NCBI GenBank assembly: GCA_910575405.1
Contig: CAJTER010000005.1
Location: 62,001-126,000 of the forward strand
Source: Clostridia bacterium
GTDB taxonomy: Bacteria > Bacillota > Clostridia > Peptostreptococcales > Anaerovoracaceae
Direction of reading: 5' to 3'
DNA length: 64,000 bases
Of the stretch, positions 25,816 through 34,856 are shown piece after piece. Under the pieces are notes generated by a model. The model was not told the DNA's origin and ran no database searches. It worked only from the letters and a program-made list of their open reading frames with translations. Both the position numbers and the translations under genes were made by a program. The stretch's first letter is position 1, and every line of letters starts with the position of its first letter.

Positions 25816-27372
25816 ATGAAAAGCAAATTGAATTTAGACTCAGGCGTTATAGAAAGCGCCCGCTCCTGCGCAGGGAGAATTGCTGCCAGCATGCAGGAAT
25901 TTATCGACCGGCACACGACGGTGAGCACAGAGCGGACTGTCCTGAGGCTGCTGGGCGTTGACGGAGTAGATGATGTGGAAACACCGCTGCCAAACGTAGT
26001 CATCGATCAAATTAAAGATGCCGGCGGGCTTCCCAGGGGAGCCGCGTACTGGGTGGGAAACGCCATGATCCAGACCGGACTGTCCCCGCAGAAAATTGCA
26101 GAAAAAATGGCAGACGGGCAGCTTGATATCACAAAGCTTCCACTGGCATCGCCAAAAGAAGCAGAAGAGAAGATCATGCCTGAGGTTCACGCTGCTCTGG
26201 GAAAGATCAAAGAGCAGACAGCAAAGAGGGAGAATTACCTCAATACCATCGGAGAAGGAAGAAAGCCTTATCTTTATGTAATCGTAGCAACGGGAAATAT
26301 TTATGAGGACGTTGTGCAGGCTCAGGCAGCGGCACGCCAGGGAGCGGACATCATCGCCGTTATCCGCACCACGGCCCAGAGCCTCCTGGACTATGTTCCT
26401 TACGGGCCTACGACAGAAGGCTTTGGAGGAACTTACGCGACGCAGGAAAACTTCCGCATCATGCGAAAAGCCTTGGACGAGGTGGGCGAGGAGGTAGGAA
26501 GATACATCCGGCTCTGCAATTATTCCTCCGGAATGTGTATGCCGGAGATCGCGGCCATGGGGGCCTTAGAGCGGCTGGATGTTATGCTCAACGACGCTCT
26601 TTACGGGATTCTGTTCCGCGACATCAATATGCAGAGGACTCTGGTTGACCAGTTTTTCTCAAGAGTGATCATCGGCTACTGCGGCAGTATGTTCAACTCA
26701 GGTGAAGATAATTATCTGACAACCGACGATGCGTATGAGGCAGCTCATACCGTGCTCGCTTCCCAGTTTATCAACGAACAGTTTGCTGTTCTCGCAAATA
26801 TTAAGGAAGAGCAGATGGGGCTGGGTCACGCTTTTGAAATGGATCCGGATATTGAAAACGGATTCCTCTATGAGCTTTCACAGGCCATCATGGCAAGGGA
26901 AATTTTCCCCAAAGCTTCCCTAAAGTACATGCCGCCTACTAAGTTTATGACAGGAAATATTTTTAAAGGCCAGATTCAGGATGCCCTCTTCAACCTGGTA
27001 TCCGTATGGTCCGGCCAGTCTCTGCAGCTTCTCGGGATGCTGACGGAAGCCATTCATACGCCTCATATGCACGACCGCTACCTTTCCATCGAAAACGCTT
27101 CGTATATCTTTAATAATGCCAGGGATATCGGCAGCGAAGTGGAATTCAGAGAAGGCGGAATCATCCAGAGAAGAGCCCAGCACGTTCTGGCAGAGGCAGA
27201 TAAGCTGCTTCACGAAATCGAAGAGGAAAGCTTGTTCTCCACCATTGAGCAGGGAAAATTTGGCGGTGTAAAGCGGCCGAGAGACGGCGGAAAGGGCCTG
27301 GAAGGCGTATGTGTAAAAGATGATGAATACTTCAATCCGTTTATTCCGCTGATGATGGGAGGTGCGAAATAA
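25816..27372 (+). CDS. kamD: Lysine 5,6-aminomutase alpha subunit
   Basis: 518 residues, the usual size for KamD, a TIM-barrel subunit that binds adenosylcobalamin and PLP together with KamE. Recognisable blocks include LYVIVATGNIYEDVVQAQAAA and YGPTTEGFGGTYATQENFR. It moves the terminal amino group of beta-lysine to give 3,5-diaminohexanoate. Its TAA overlaps the kamE ATG by one base. Confidence 0.94.
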   Translation: MKSKLNLDSGVIESARSCAGRIAASMQEFIDRHTTVSTERTVLRLLGVDGVDDVETPLPNVVIDQIKDAGGLPRGAAYWVGNAMIQTGLSPQKIAEKMADGQLDITKLPLASPKEAEEKIMPEVHAALGKIKEQTAKRENYLNTIGEGRKPYLYVIVATGNIYEDVVQAQAAARQGADIIAVIRTTAQSLLDYVPYGPTTEGFGGTYATQENFRIMRKALDEVGEEVGRYIRLCNYSSGMCMPEIAAMGALERLDVMLNDALYGILFRDINMQRTLVDQFFSRVIIGYCGSMFNSGEDNYLTTDDAYEAAHTVLASQFINEQFAVLANIKEEQMGLGHAFEMDPDIENGFLYELSQAIMAREIFPKASLKYMPPTKFMTGNIFKGQIQDALFNLVSVWSGQSLQLLGMLTEAIHTPHMHDRYLSIENASYIFNNARDIGSEVEFREGGIIQRRAQHVLAEADKLLHEIEEESLFSTIEQGKFGGVKRPRDGGKGLEGVCVKDDEYFNPFIPLMMGGAK

Positions 27373-28136
27373 TGACGCAGACAGCAGTAGCAAAGGTAGA
27401 CCTGACAAATGTAAAGCCTTACGGCGATACCATGAACGACGGCATGATGGAACTGGCATTTACACTTCCCGTACCTCATGGTGAAGAGGCCAGCGAGGCC
27501 GCGAAAATTCTGGCAAGAAAAATGGGGCTGGATGAGCCTAATGTGGTTTATTCCAAAGATATGGACAGCGGATTCACCTTTTTCGTTGTATACGGAAAGT
27601 GCCAGCACACAGTTGACTACACCACCATCAAGGTAACGAAGGTAGAAGTCGATGTGATGGATCGTCTGGAATGCGGCCAGTATATCAAGGACAATATCAA
27701 GCGAGATGTGGTCATCGTGGGAGCTTCCACAGGAACGGACGCTCATACAGTGGGAATCGACGCGATTATGAATATGAAGGGATTTCACGGACACTTTGGC
27801 CTGGAGCGCTACGAAGGCATCGAAGCCATCAATATGGGAAGTCAGGTGCCAAACGAAGTCCTGATTGAAAAGGCGAAGGCAGTGGGAGCGGATGCGATTT
27901 TAGTTTCCCAGACAGTTACACAAAAAGATGTTCATATCCAGAATCTGACCAACATGGTAGAGCTTTTGGAAGCGGAAGGAATGCGTGACAAGGTGATTTT
28001 AGTCTGCGGAGGTCCCCGTATTTCCCATGAGCTGGCGCAGGAGCTGGGATATGATGCAGGATTTGGATCCCATACATATGCGGAGCACGTGGCATCCTTT
28101 GTTCTGACGGAAATCGTAAACAGAGGAATGATTTAA
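27372..28136 (+). CDS. kamE: Lysine 5,6-aminomutase beta subunit
   Basis: 254 residues. The cobalamin-binding DXHXXG motif is present as TDAHTVG at about residues 121-127, followed by the Rossmann-like B12 domain (AILVSQTVTQ, LVCGGPRI). KamE carries the lysine that holds PLP and the B12-binding base-off histidine. Coupled to kamD by stop/start overlap. Confidence 0.94.
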   Translation: MTQTAVAKVDLTNVKPYGDTMNDGMMELAFTLPVPHGEEASEAAKILARKMGLDEPNVVYSKDMDSGFTFFVVYGKCQHTVDYTTIKVTKVEVDVMDRLECGQYIKDNIKRDVVIVGASTGTDAHTVGIDAIMNMKGFHGHFGLERYEGIEAINMGSQVPNEVLIEKAKAVGADAILVSQTVTQKDVHIQNLTNMVELLEAEGMRDKVILVCGGPRISHELAQELGYDAGFGSHTYAEHVASFVLTEIVNRGMI

Positions 28137-28150
28137 AGGGGGAATGGATT

Positions 28151-28837
28151 ATGATTCGCAAAATTATGACAGCCGATCAGGCAGTGGCGGATATTAACGA
28201 TGGCGCAAGCGTTATGGTAGGAGGCTTTCTGGGAACGGGAACACCGGAGATACTCATGGAAGCCCTTGTACGCAAAGGGGTAAAGCATCTGACGATTATC
28301 TGCAATGATGGAGGCCTTCCTGCAAAGGACGGAAGACCGGCAAGAGGCGTAGGAAAGTTGTTGGAACAGGGAATGATCGATCACCTTATCGCATCTCACG
28401 TAGGCATGAATCCTCTGGTAGGCCAGGGAATGAATGACGGCAGTCTCAAATGCACCCTGATTCCCCAGGGCACCCTGGCAGAGCGGATCCGGGCAGCAGG
28501 CGCAGGTCTTGGCGGTGTCCTGACTCCAACTGGCGTAGGTACTATGATCGCGGAGGGCAAGGAAACCCTCACCATCAACGGGAAGGAATATCTTCTGGAA
28601 ATGCCTATGACCGCGGATTTCGCCCTCTGTAGAGCATCGGAATGCGATGATTTCGGAAACTTCCGCTGCAACCTAGCTACCAAGAACTTTAACGGCGTTA
28701 TGGCGCTGGCAGCAGAGACGGTGGTCATTGCCTCGGAGCGGATCATCAAAAGGGGTGAAAACCATCCGGACGACTTTACGATTCCGGGAATTTTTGTAGA
28801 CAGAATCGTAGGAGGTGAACAGCCATGGCTGATTTAA
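28151..28837 (+). CDS. atoD: CoA-transferase subunit A (butyryl-CoA:acetoacetate type)
   Basis: 228 residues of the AtoD/SCOT-A type: SVMVGGFLGTGTPE near the N terminus and LIPQGTLAERIRAAGAGLGG in the middle. With AtoA it moves CoA between butyryl-CoA (or another acyl-CoA) and acetoacetate, closing lysine fermentation. The last 13 bases overlap the atoA gene. A close paralogue pair lies at 36.9-38.2 kb. Confidence 0.9.
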   Translation: MIRKIMTADQAVADINDGASVMVGGFLGTGTPEILMEALVRKGVKHLTIICNDGGLPAKDGRPARGVGKLLEQGMIDHLIASHVGMNPLVGQGMNDGSLKCTLIPQGTLAERIRAAGAGLGGVLTPTGVGTMIAEGKETLTINGKEYLLEMPMTADFALCRASECDDFGNFRCNLATKNFNGVMALAAETVVIASERIIKRGENHPDDFTIPGIFVDRIVGGEQPWLI

Positions 28838-29481
28838 AAGCGAGGATAGCAGCGCGGACTGCAAAGGAATTCAAAGACGGTGATGTGGCAAACTTAGGGA
28901 TCGGACTTCCCACCATGGTAGCCAATTATATCCCCGAGGATGTGCACATCGTGCTCCATTCGGAAAACGGCTTTATCGGCCTTTCTGAGGAAACGGAGGA
29001 AGGCGACGAGCATCCGGACGTAATTAACTCCGGCGGCTGCTTTGTGCGGCATACACCGGAGGCTAATTTCTTTGACACAGCTATGAGCTTTTCCATTGTG
29101 CGGGGCGGTCACGTGGACGTAACGGTTTTGGGAGCCATGGAAGTGGATGAACACGGAAATCTGGCCAACTGGATCGTGCCGGGCAAAATGGTAGCAGGCA
29201 TGGGCGGGGCCATGGATCTGGTGGTGGGAGCCAAAAAAGTCGTCATCTCCATGCTTCACACCCAGAAGGGCAAACCGAAGATTCTGAAGGAGTGCACTCT
29301 ACCCTATACGGCTCTGGGCGTAGTCGATATGATCATCACGGAAATGGGCGTTATGGAAGTGACGCCGGAAGGCATTCTGCTGACTGAACTGCATCCGGAT
29401 TATTCCCTGGAGGACATCCAGGCAGCTACGGGGTGTGAGCTCATCGTCAGCCCGGATTTGAAGGCTATGGAAGAGGCGTAA
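28825..29481 (+). CDS. atoA: CoA-transferase subunit B
   Basis: 218 residues of the AtoA/SCOT-B type. The catalytic glutamate is in ENGFIG near residue 50 (HSENGFIGL). [14 protein letters not shown] and the [20 protein letters not shown] block are typical. GGAGGTG lies 9 bases before the ATG, inside the end of atoD. It is the last gene of the kdd-kam-ato operon before a terminator. Confidence 0.9.
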   Translation: MADLKARIAARTAKEFKDGDVANLGIGLPTMVANYIPEDVHIVLHSENGFIGLSEETEEGDEHPDVINSGGCFVRHTPEANFFDTAMSFSIVRGGHVDVTVLGAMEVDEHGNLANWIVPGKMVAGMGGAMDLVVGAKKVVISMLHTQKGKPKILKECTLPYTALGVVDMIITEMGVMEVTPEGILLTELHPDYSLEDIQAATGCELIVSPDLKAMEEA

Positions 29482-29507
29482 GTTTGATACTGTATAATGA
29501 AAGGCAG

Positions 29508-29546
29508 GCTGCTGCTGCGGAGAAAATCCGGGGCAGCAGCTTTTGT
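29508..29546 (+). terminator. Terminator of the kam-ato operon
   Basis: GCTGCTGC (29511-29518) pairs with GCAGCAGC (29533-29540), followed by TTTTGTGTTT. Confidence 0.8.
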
Positions 29547-29577
29547 GTTTCTGCGTGCTGACGTTTAGCGCAGCAAA

Positions 29578-30345
29578 ATTAAAGTGGAGACTTCTCTGGG
29601 AGAACAAATCAATCTGGAAATGCAGGTGGAAAACCTGAGCGAATACGTGAACCGGACAATCCTGTATACGGCGCAAATTTCAGCAGAGGGATTGGAAAGA
29701 GGCCAGGAGTATGGTAAACTGAAGAAAACCATACATATCAGCATAGTAAAAGGCGATCTGCGGGCAGGAAGCGAAAAATACCACAGCATCTACCGATACA
29801 TGGAGCTGGAAGAGAAAACCGAGCTGACAGATGTGGTAGAAATCCATTACCTGAAGCTGGATGAACTGCCAAAGAAGTCGGTAAGGGAGATGACTCCAAT
29901 AGAACAGCTGGGATTTTACCTGATCTATGCTGGAGATGTGAGCAGGCAGGAGGAGATCGAAGAGCTGCTGCTGGAAGGCGAGGAGGGGATAGTTTTGACG
30001 GATCAGATCTTGAGGAAAGTGAGTGCGGAAGAAATTCTGAGGGAAAAGGAGATGGCACGCAAACGGGCGCTGTATGCTCAGGCGGCCCAAGAGCGGGAAT
30101 GGAAGGAAAACGGACTGCGGGAAGGCAGGGAGGAAGGCCGGAAAGAAGGCCGAGAAGAAGGTCGCGAACAGGGCAGAAAAGAAGGCTTGAAGGAAGGCAG
30201 AGAGGAAGGTCTGCAGCAGGGAAAAACTAACATTTTGCAGCTCATTTCAAAGATGGCGGAAAGTGGCCGGGCCGCTGATATACCGAGACTGTCCACGGAT
30301 CCGGCCTTTCTTGAGGAAATGCTGAAACAGTACGATCTTGCCTAA
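29578..30345 (+). pseudogene. 5'-truncated copy of the Rpn/PD-(D/E)XK nuclease gene
   Basis: From 29578 the sequence matches the intact gene at 43249-43991 at about 95% or better by eye, but the first ~70 codons, promoter and start are missing; a stop (TAG 29566) precedes the homology. The lost part includes the aspartate-bearing VMDIK block, so the nuclease core is incomplete. The C terminus keeps the RE(E/Q)GxxEG repeat tract, with a different number and order of units than the intact copy. It sits between the atoA terminator and the alcohol dehydrogenase, probably a remnant of an insertion or recombination. Confidence 0.85.
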
Positions 30346-30371
30346 TGCTAGCAAAAACCCCATAACACAAA

Positions 30372-30418
30372 AGGAAAGCCATATGAGAACCGAAATGTTC
30401 GAAGGGCTTTCTTTTTAT
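30372..30418 (+). terminator. Terminator after the Rpn remnant
   Basis: GAAAGCC (30374-30380) pairs with GGCTTTC (30405-30411), followed by TTTTTATTTT. The loop holds GAACCGAAATGTTC, which resembles the GAACC/GGTTC sites of the lysine activator. Confidence 0.65.
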
Positions 30419-30420
30419 TT

Positions 30421-30436
30421 TGGCATGTCTCTTGCT
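30421..30436 (+). promoter_or_regulatory. Sigma-54 promoter of the alcohol dehydrogenase
   Basis: TGGCATGTCTCTTGCT keeps the invariant GG and GC 10 bases apart, with one mismatch to TGGCAC and one to TTGCA. It starts 61 bases before the start codon. It resembles the promoter at 40149. Confidence 0.75.
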
Positions 30437-30481
30437 GCTATTACGATATAGAAATATTAAAAACAGAAAGGAGCTATGAAT

Positions 30482-31681
30482 ATGTATAATTTTGATTTTT
30501 CTATGCCAACGAAGATTTATTTTGGAAAAGGCCGGGAGCGGGAGGCCGGGGAGCGGCTAAAGGAGTATGGGCACAATGTCCTGCTGGTATACGGCAGCCA
30601 GAGGCTGTTTCGGGACGGTCTGGGGGACAGGCTGGTGGAAAGCATAGAAAAGGCGGGGCTGAAGATGACGCTCTTTGGCGGAGTAGTGCCAAACCCTCGT
30701 TTGTCTCATATTGAAGAGGGCATCGCGATTTGCAGGCGAGAGAAGATCGATGTGCTTTTAGCCGCAGGCGGAGGCAGTGTTATGGACTCGGCAAAAGCCA
30801 TTGCCCTTGGGGCCTGCTGTCAGGCAAAGCTGTGGGATGCTCTTTGCGGCAAAGTCCCCAGAGAGCAGTTTGGGGAAGCGCTGCCCGTAGGCGGGATTGT
30901 TACCATGCCTGCTTCTGCCAGCGAAGCCAACGGGCTGGTGGTTGTGACCCAAGATGAATCCGGTGAAAAGAAAATGGGATTTTTTGAGGCAGTGCGGCCC
31001 AAATTTGCGATTTTAAATCCGGAGCTGACCTTTTCCCTACCAAGGAATCAGACTGCCATGGGCAGCTTTGATGCATTTTCACACGCCTTTGAGCGATATT
31101 TTGATTTGACGAGGGAAAGTGAGCTTTTAGACCAGGTGACAGCAGGTTTAATGAAAACAATCATTCATCAGCTACCGATTGCTCTTGCGCAGCCGAAGGA
31201 TTATCAGGCTCGGGCAGAGCTGATGCTGTCCGCGACTGTTGCCCACAGCGACATGCTGGGGCCGGGCGGCGACTTTGGCTGCCACGAAATCTCCCATATT
31301 CTTACTGCCCGCTGCGGCATTGATCATGGAGCGGCCCTGGCGATGCTCCTGCCTGCTTGGGCGGAATATATGGCAGAAAGAAAGCCGCAGCGTTTTGCCA
31401 AGTTCGCAGCTCAGGTCTGGGGAGTAAAGGAAGAGGATGAAAAAACCATGGCCTTTGAGGGAATACGGCGTATGAAGCAGTTTATTAAAGAGAGCGGGCT
31501 GGAGCTTACCTGCGAAATACCAGATGCAGATCTGGAAAGCCTGATAGAACCGATCACAGAGGGCCCTGGATTTGCAGGCGGAAATTTTCAGAAGCTGGGA
31601 AAAGAGGAACTGACCGCAATCTATAAAAGGATACAAAAAAAGCCGAAGAAAACAGATTGTTGCGGTTGTGCAACAAATTAG
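30482..31681 (+). CDS. Iron-containing alcohol dehydrogenase (butanol dehydrogenase type)
   Basis: 399 residues from ATG 30482, preferred over ATG 30476 because AAAGGAG then has an 8-base spacing. Group III alcohol dehydrogenase: the NAD(P) region GGGSVMDSAKAIA at about residue 95, and metal ligands in DAFSHAFE and in HEISH...CGIDHGAA. It reduces aldehydes or oxidises alcohols and may dispose of reductant from lysine or beta-keto acid breakdown. The C terminus ends in DCCGCATN, encoded by the inverted repeat that doubles as a regulatory site of the next operon. Confidence 0.88.
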   Translation: MYNFDFSMPTKIYFGKGREREAGERLKEYGHNVLLVYGSQRLFRDGLGDRLVESIEKAGLKMTLFGGVVPNPRLSHIEEGIAICRREKIDVLLAAGGGSVMDSAKAIALGACCQAKLWDALCGKVPREQFGEALPVGGIVTMPASASEANGLVVVTQDESGEKKMGFFEAVRPKFAILNPELTFSLPRNQTAMGSFDAFSHAFERYFDLTRESELLDQVTAGLMKTIIHQLPIALAQPKDYQARAELMLSATVAHSDMLGPGGDFGCHEISHILTARCGIDHGAALAMLLPAWAEYMAERKPQRFAKFAAQVWGVKEEDEKTMAFEGIRRMKQFIKESGLELTCEIPDADLESLIEPITEGPGFAGGNFQKLGKEELTAIYKRIQKKPKKTDCCGCATN

Positions 31682-31698
31682 TGCTTTAGCTGCAACAA
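31657..31698 (+). promoter_or_regulatory. Activator sites upstream of the DUF362 operon
   Basis: TTGTTGC-N6-GCAACAA (31657-31676), a perfect 7-base inverted repeat inside the last codons of the alcohol dehydrogenase, plus a half-site GCAACAA at 31692-31698. The same palindrome and half-sites occur before the cyclase operon (39991-40041). They lie about 80-100 bases upstream of the -24 element at 31770. Confidence 0.8.
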
Positions 31699-31720
31699 AA
31701 AATGGTAAAAATATGAAGAA

Positions 31721-31766
31721 AACACCTGAAAAACCGGGAAAATACCGATCCCTTCAGGTGTTTTTC
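31721..31766 (+). terminator. Terminator of the alcohol dehydrogenase gene
   Basis: AACACCTGAA (31721-31730) pairs with TTCAGGTGTT (31753-31762), followed by a T-run. It lies between the activator sites and the sigma-54 promoter of the next operon. Confidence 0.85.
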
Positions 31767-31769
31767 TAT

Positions 31770-31785
31770 TGGCACGATATTTGCT
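31770..31785 (+). promoter_or_regulatory. Sigma-54 promoter of the DUF362-to-CoA-transferase operon
   Basis: TGGCACGATATTTGCT: perfect -24 block, TTGCT -12 block, GG and GC 10 bases apart. About 140 bases before the DUF362 start. Confidence 0.88.
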
Positions 31786-31910
31786 CATTAAGATAGGCAT
31801 AAAGAAAATGTAATAGATAGCTCTTATCAAACTTAATTATTCAACCAGTTAGAATTGCTTTGAGTATGCAATTTCAAGTATCAAAATGCCTTTTGGGCAG
31901 AGGAGGAAAA

Positions 31911-33197
31911 ATGGCAAAATCATTGGTAGCCCTGGCAAAGGGAGAAGATGTACAGGCTAACGTGACCAGAGTATTTGATCTCATGGGCGGAGTGACAAAA
32001 GTAATACGCAAAGGCACCACCGTTGTCCTCAAACCTAACGCAGGACATGCGGAGCCGCCGGAAACATCCGTATGCACCAATCCGGAAGTGGTGCGCGCGG
32101 TCATTCGCGAAGTAAAAAAGGCAGAACCAAAACGCATTATTGTAGCGGAAGCAGCTGCTATCGGCTGCGACACCATGGAATGCTTTAAAGTAAGCGGTAT
32201 TCAGGCCGTAGCTGAGGAGGAAGGCGTCGAACTGCGGGACATCAAGCGCGACAAGGATCTCATCGACGTTGCGGTGCGGGATTTTCGTTCCAACATTCCC
32301 CATGTAAAGCTGCCGAGATTCTTAATGGAAGCGGAGCATCTCATCAACCTGCCGATCTTAAAGGCCCATGCGAGCATGGTTTTTTCGGGAGCATTAAAAA
32401 ATATCAAAGGCGTTGTACAGGATAAGGTGCACATGCAGATGCATCAGCAGAACTTGACTATGGCCATGATGGACGTCTGGTCCGTATGCAGAGCGGATGT
32501 GAATATCATGGACGCAATGCGGGCAGCAAGCGGATACAGCCCTCACATGCCAGTGCCCATTGAAACCAACATGGTTTTAGGTTCCAAGGATCCGGTTGCC
32601 ATCGACAGGGTAGCCTGTGAAGTGACCGGCATCGACACTTCAGCTGTAGACTATTTTCAGGTAGCAAAGGAAACCGGCCTTGGAAACTACGACATGGAGC
32701 GTATCGAAGTTGTAGGCAGTACCATTGAAGAATGCTACAAAAAAATGTGGATTCCATACATCGGGGATATGAGCAGCCGCTGGCCGGAATACGACGTTCG
32801 CTGCGAGGGCGGATGCTCCAGCTGCCAGGCCCTGTTAGCCATCAATATGGAAGAGCTGAAAGCGGTAGATGAATATGAAAAGAACAAAGGTATGACCATC
32901 GTAATCGGCGGAAAGAGCGAAATTCCAAAGGATATTCCGGATGAAAAGATCGTGCTCCACGGAAACTGTACCAAAAAATATTTAAAGGATCACCCGAACG
33001 CCTACTGGATTTTGGGCTGTCCTCCCAACGAACCGGCGCTTTATCTGACTGTACAGAGAAAAGAGGTCATCAACGGCATGGGCGATCAGGAGGAAGAAAT
33101 CATCCGCCCGTGCATGGCCAGAGATGCAAAAGTATGGCATGATTATGTGTTTGAAGCAGCAGAAGCATATTACAAGGAGCATCCGGAGGAACAATAA
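31911..33197 (+). CDS. DUF362-family protein
   Basis: 428 residues from ATG 31911, directly after AGGAGGAAAA. It belongs to the DUF362 group (VVLKPNAG near residue 40, INLPILKAHASMVFSGALKNIKGVV in the middle). The C-terminal part has cysteines (CEGGCSSCQ, later GNCTKK and LGCPPNE) that could hold a metal but not a classical ferredoxin pair. First gene of a sigma-54-driven operon with an MFS carrier, thiolase and beta-keto acid cleavage enzyme. Function unknown; a role in activation or transformation of the operon's substrate is inference. Confidence 0.78.
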   Translation: MAKSLVALAKGEDVQANVTRVFDLMGGVTKVIRKGTTVVLKPNAGHAEPPETSVCTNPEVVRAVIREVKKAEPKRIIVAEAAAIGCDTMECFKVSGIQAVAEEEGVELRDIKRDKDLIDVAVRDFRSNIPHVKLPRFLMEAEHLINLPILKAHASMVFSGALKNIKGVVQDKVHMQMHQQNLTMAMMDVWSVCRADVNIMDAMRAASGYSPHMPVPIETNMVLGSKDPVAIDRVACEVTGIDTSAVDYFQVAKETGLGNYDMERIEVVGSTIEECYKKMWIPYIGDMSSRWPEYDVRCEGGCSSCQALLAINMEELKAVDEYEKNKGMTIVIGGKSEIPKDIPDEKIVLHGNCTKKYLKDHPNAYWILGCPPNEPALYLTVQRKEVINGMGDQEEEIIRPCMARDAKVWHDYVFEAAEAYYKEHPEEQ

Positions 33198-33475
33198 TGG
33201 ATGATTATGTAGTTGTAGATACGAATGCGGAATTTCGAAAATTGCTGAAGACTGTATTCAGCGATGCTTTTATGAAAAAGTACACCACCTTTGAAAACTT
33301 TGAAGGCTTTCAGTATTCCAGCGCGGTCATGACAAACTGGGAAGCGGATCAGATGATTTATTCCAGGGCTGTATTTGACAATTTTGTAAAAGAAAGCACC
33401 CAATTTTCATCCTGGGATCAGATGGTAATGACAGCTGCGGATGAGGCCTTTGGCACAAACCACAAAAAACAGTAA
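33197..33475 (+). CDS. Small protein of unknown function, coupled to DUF362 gene
   Basis: 92 residues, soluble and acidic, rich in aromatic residues (FENFEGFQYSSAV, FSSWDQMVM). The ATG overlaps the TAA of the DUF362 gene by one base, so it is translated by coupling and probably works with that protein. I do not recognise a family. No signal peptide or cysteine motif is present. Confidence 0.7.
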   Translation: MDDYVVVDTNAEFRKLLKTVFSDAFMKKYTTFENFEGFQYSSAVMTNWEADQMIYSRAVFDNFVKESTQFSSWDQMVMTAADEAFGTNHKKQ

Positions 33476-33518
33476 GGTATTATTTTGCAGAAAGAGAAAA
33501 TAAATCAGGAGGATTCTT

Positions 33519-34856
33519 ATGTCACAGAAAGGACAAAAACTTCAGTCTGAAAATACAAAATCCAATTTCGGAAAAGGCTGGATCATTATTTTTTACAGCA
33601 TGATCATGTTCTGGTTTCTCATTGGCTTTTCCATTGATGGTCAGAATATTGTAATTGATGTGTTTGCCGGAGCAAACTGGGAGGCGCTGGGCTTTTCGGA
33701 CCAGACGGCGCTTCACGCAAAACTGCTGGAGCTGGCTATGTGGGCAGGATTTATCGGAGTTATCGCTTACTTTATCATCGGCAGGATCTGTACCAAAATC
33801 GGAGGGAGGGCTCTTTCCTCAATATGCCTGGTGCTGGCGGGAGCTTCCTACATATTTTACGGCCATGCCACAAGCATTGCCACCTACTTCATCGGCCTGA
33901 CTCTTGTTACCGTTTTCATCAACGGAGCAGCCTACATCGGAGGAGGCAACCTGATTACCCAGTGGATGCCCAAGAAAAAGGGACTTGCCAACGGATATAC
34001 GACCATGGGACACAATCTGGGTTCCGCCCTTTACGTACCGCTCATTGCAGCCCTCATCGCTGCCTTTGGAATGGCAAGAGGCATGACCTTTACCGGCATT
34101 GCGGCAATCGTAATTGGCATTATCGCCTACTTCATTATTCGCAATACACCGCAGGAAATGGGCGTTTATCCGGATAATGTAAGCAGAGAAGTCTATGAAA
34201 GAGAATATGCGGAAGTCGGGGAAGAGAACAAGAGCCGCTGGACAGTAGCAAGCCTTTTAAAAACAAAGGAAATGTGGCTGGTTGCTATTATTGTAGGAAT
34301 TAATCAGCTGGTAACGACCGGTGTAATGAGTCAGATGGTTCCCAGAAATATGGAGTTTGGCTTTTCACAGGCACAGGCCGTTTCTCTCATGACCGTATGC
34401 GCCCTGGTAGGCCTTGCGGGAAGCTTTAGCTTTGGGTTCATCGACCAGAAGTTCGGGGTAAAAACGTCGATTCGCGGATACCTGATCTGGTACGCGGTTG
34501 CTCTTCTTGTCAATGTAGTTTTGGACAATCAGATTGGCGGCTATATCTGCGTAGCCATGGTAGGAATCGCAATCGGCGCTGCGGCAAACTTCATGACGTC
34601 TCTGCCAGCCTCTGTATTTGGAAGACACAATTTTGATCTGGTGTACTCCATTTACTTCCCGATCATGGAAATCGTCCTGATGCTGAATTACATTGTAAAC
34701 GCAAAGGCTCTGGCATGGACCGGAAGCCTGAGAGGCGCTTACGTGGTATTCATCGGGCTTCTGGTAATCAACTTTATCCTGATTTCCGTACTGAACACCA
34801 GAAAATACAATCTGGATTATCAAAAAGAAGAAGAGGTATTAATATGCGAAATGTAG
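33519..34856 (+). CDS. MFS transporter, oxalate/formate antiporter-like
   Basis: 445 residues with about 12 membrane segments; the pattern GNLITQWMPKKKGLANGYTTM around residue 145 is typical of OFA-type major facilitators. AGGAGG stands before the ATG. It lies inside the beta-keto acid operon, so it likely carries the substrate or product acid of that pathway. The gene overlaps the thiolase start by 13 bases. The particular substrate is not shown by sequence. Confidence 0.85.
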   Translation: MSQKGQKLQSENTKSNFGKGWIIIFYSMIMFWFLIGFSIDGQNIVIDVFAGANWEALGFSDQTALHAKLLELAMWAGFIGVIAYFIIGRICTKIGGRALSSICLVLAGASYIFYGHATSIATYFIGLTLVTVFINGAAYIGGGNLITQWMPKKKGLANGYTTMGHNLGSALYVPLIAALIAAFGMARGMTFTGIAAIVIGIIAYFIIRNTPQEMGVYPDNVSREVYEREYAEVGEENKSRWTVASLLKTKEMWLVAIIVGINQLVTTGVMSQMVPRNMEFGFSQAQAVSLMTVCALVGLAGSFSFGFIDQKFGVKTSIRGYLIWYAVALLVNVVLDNQIGGYICVAMVGIAIGAAANFMTSLPASVFGRHNFDLVYSIYFPIMEIVLMLNYIVNAKALAWTGSLRGAYVVFIGLLVINFILISVLNTRKYNLDYQKEEEVLICEM

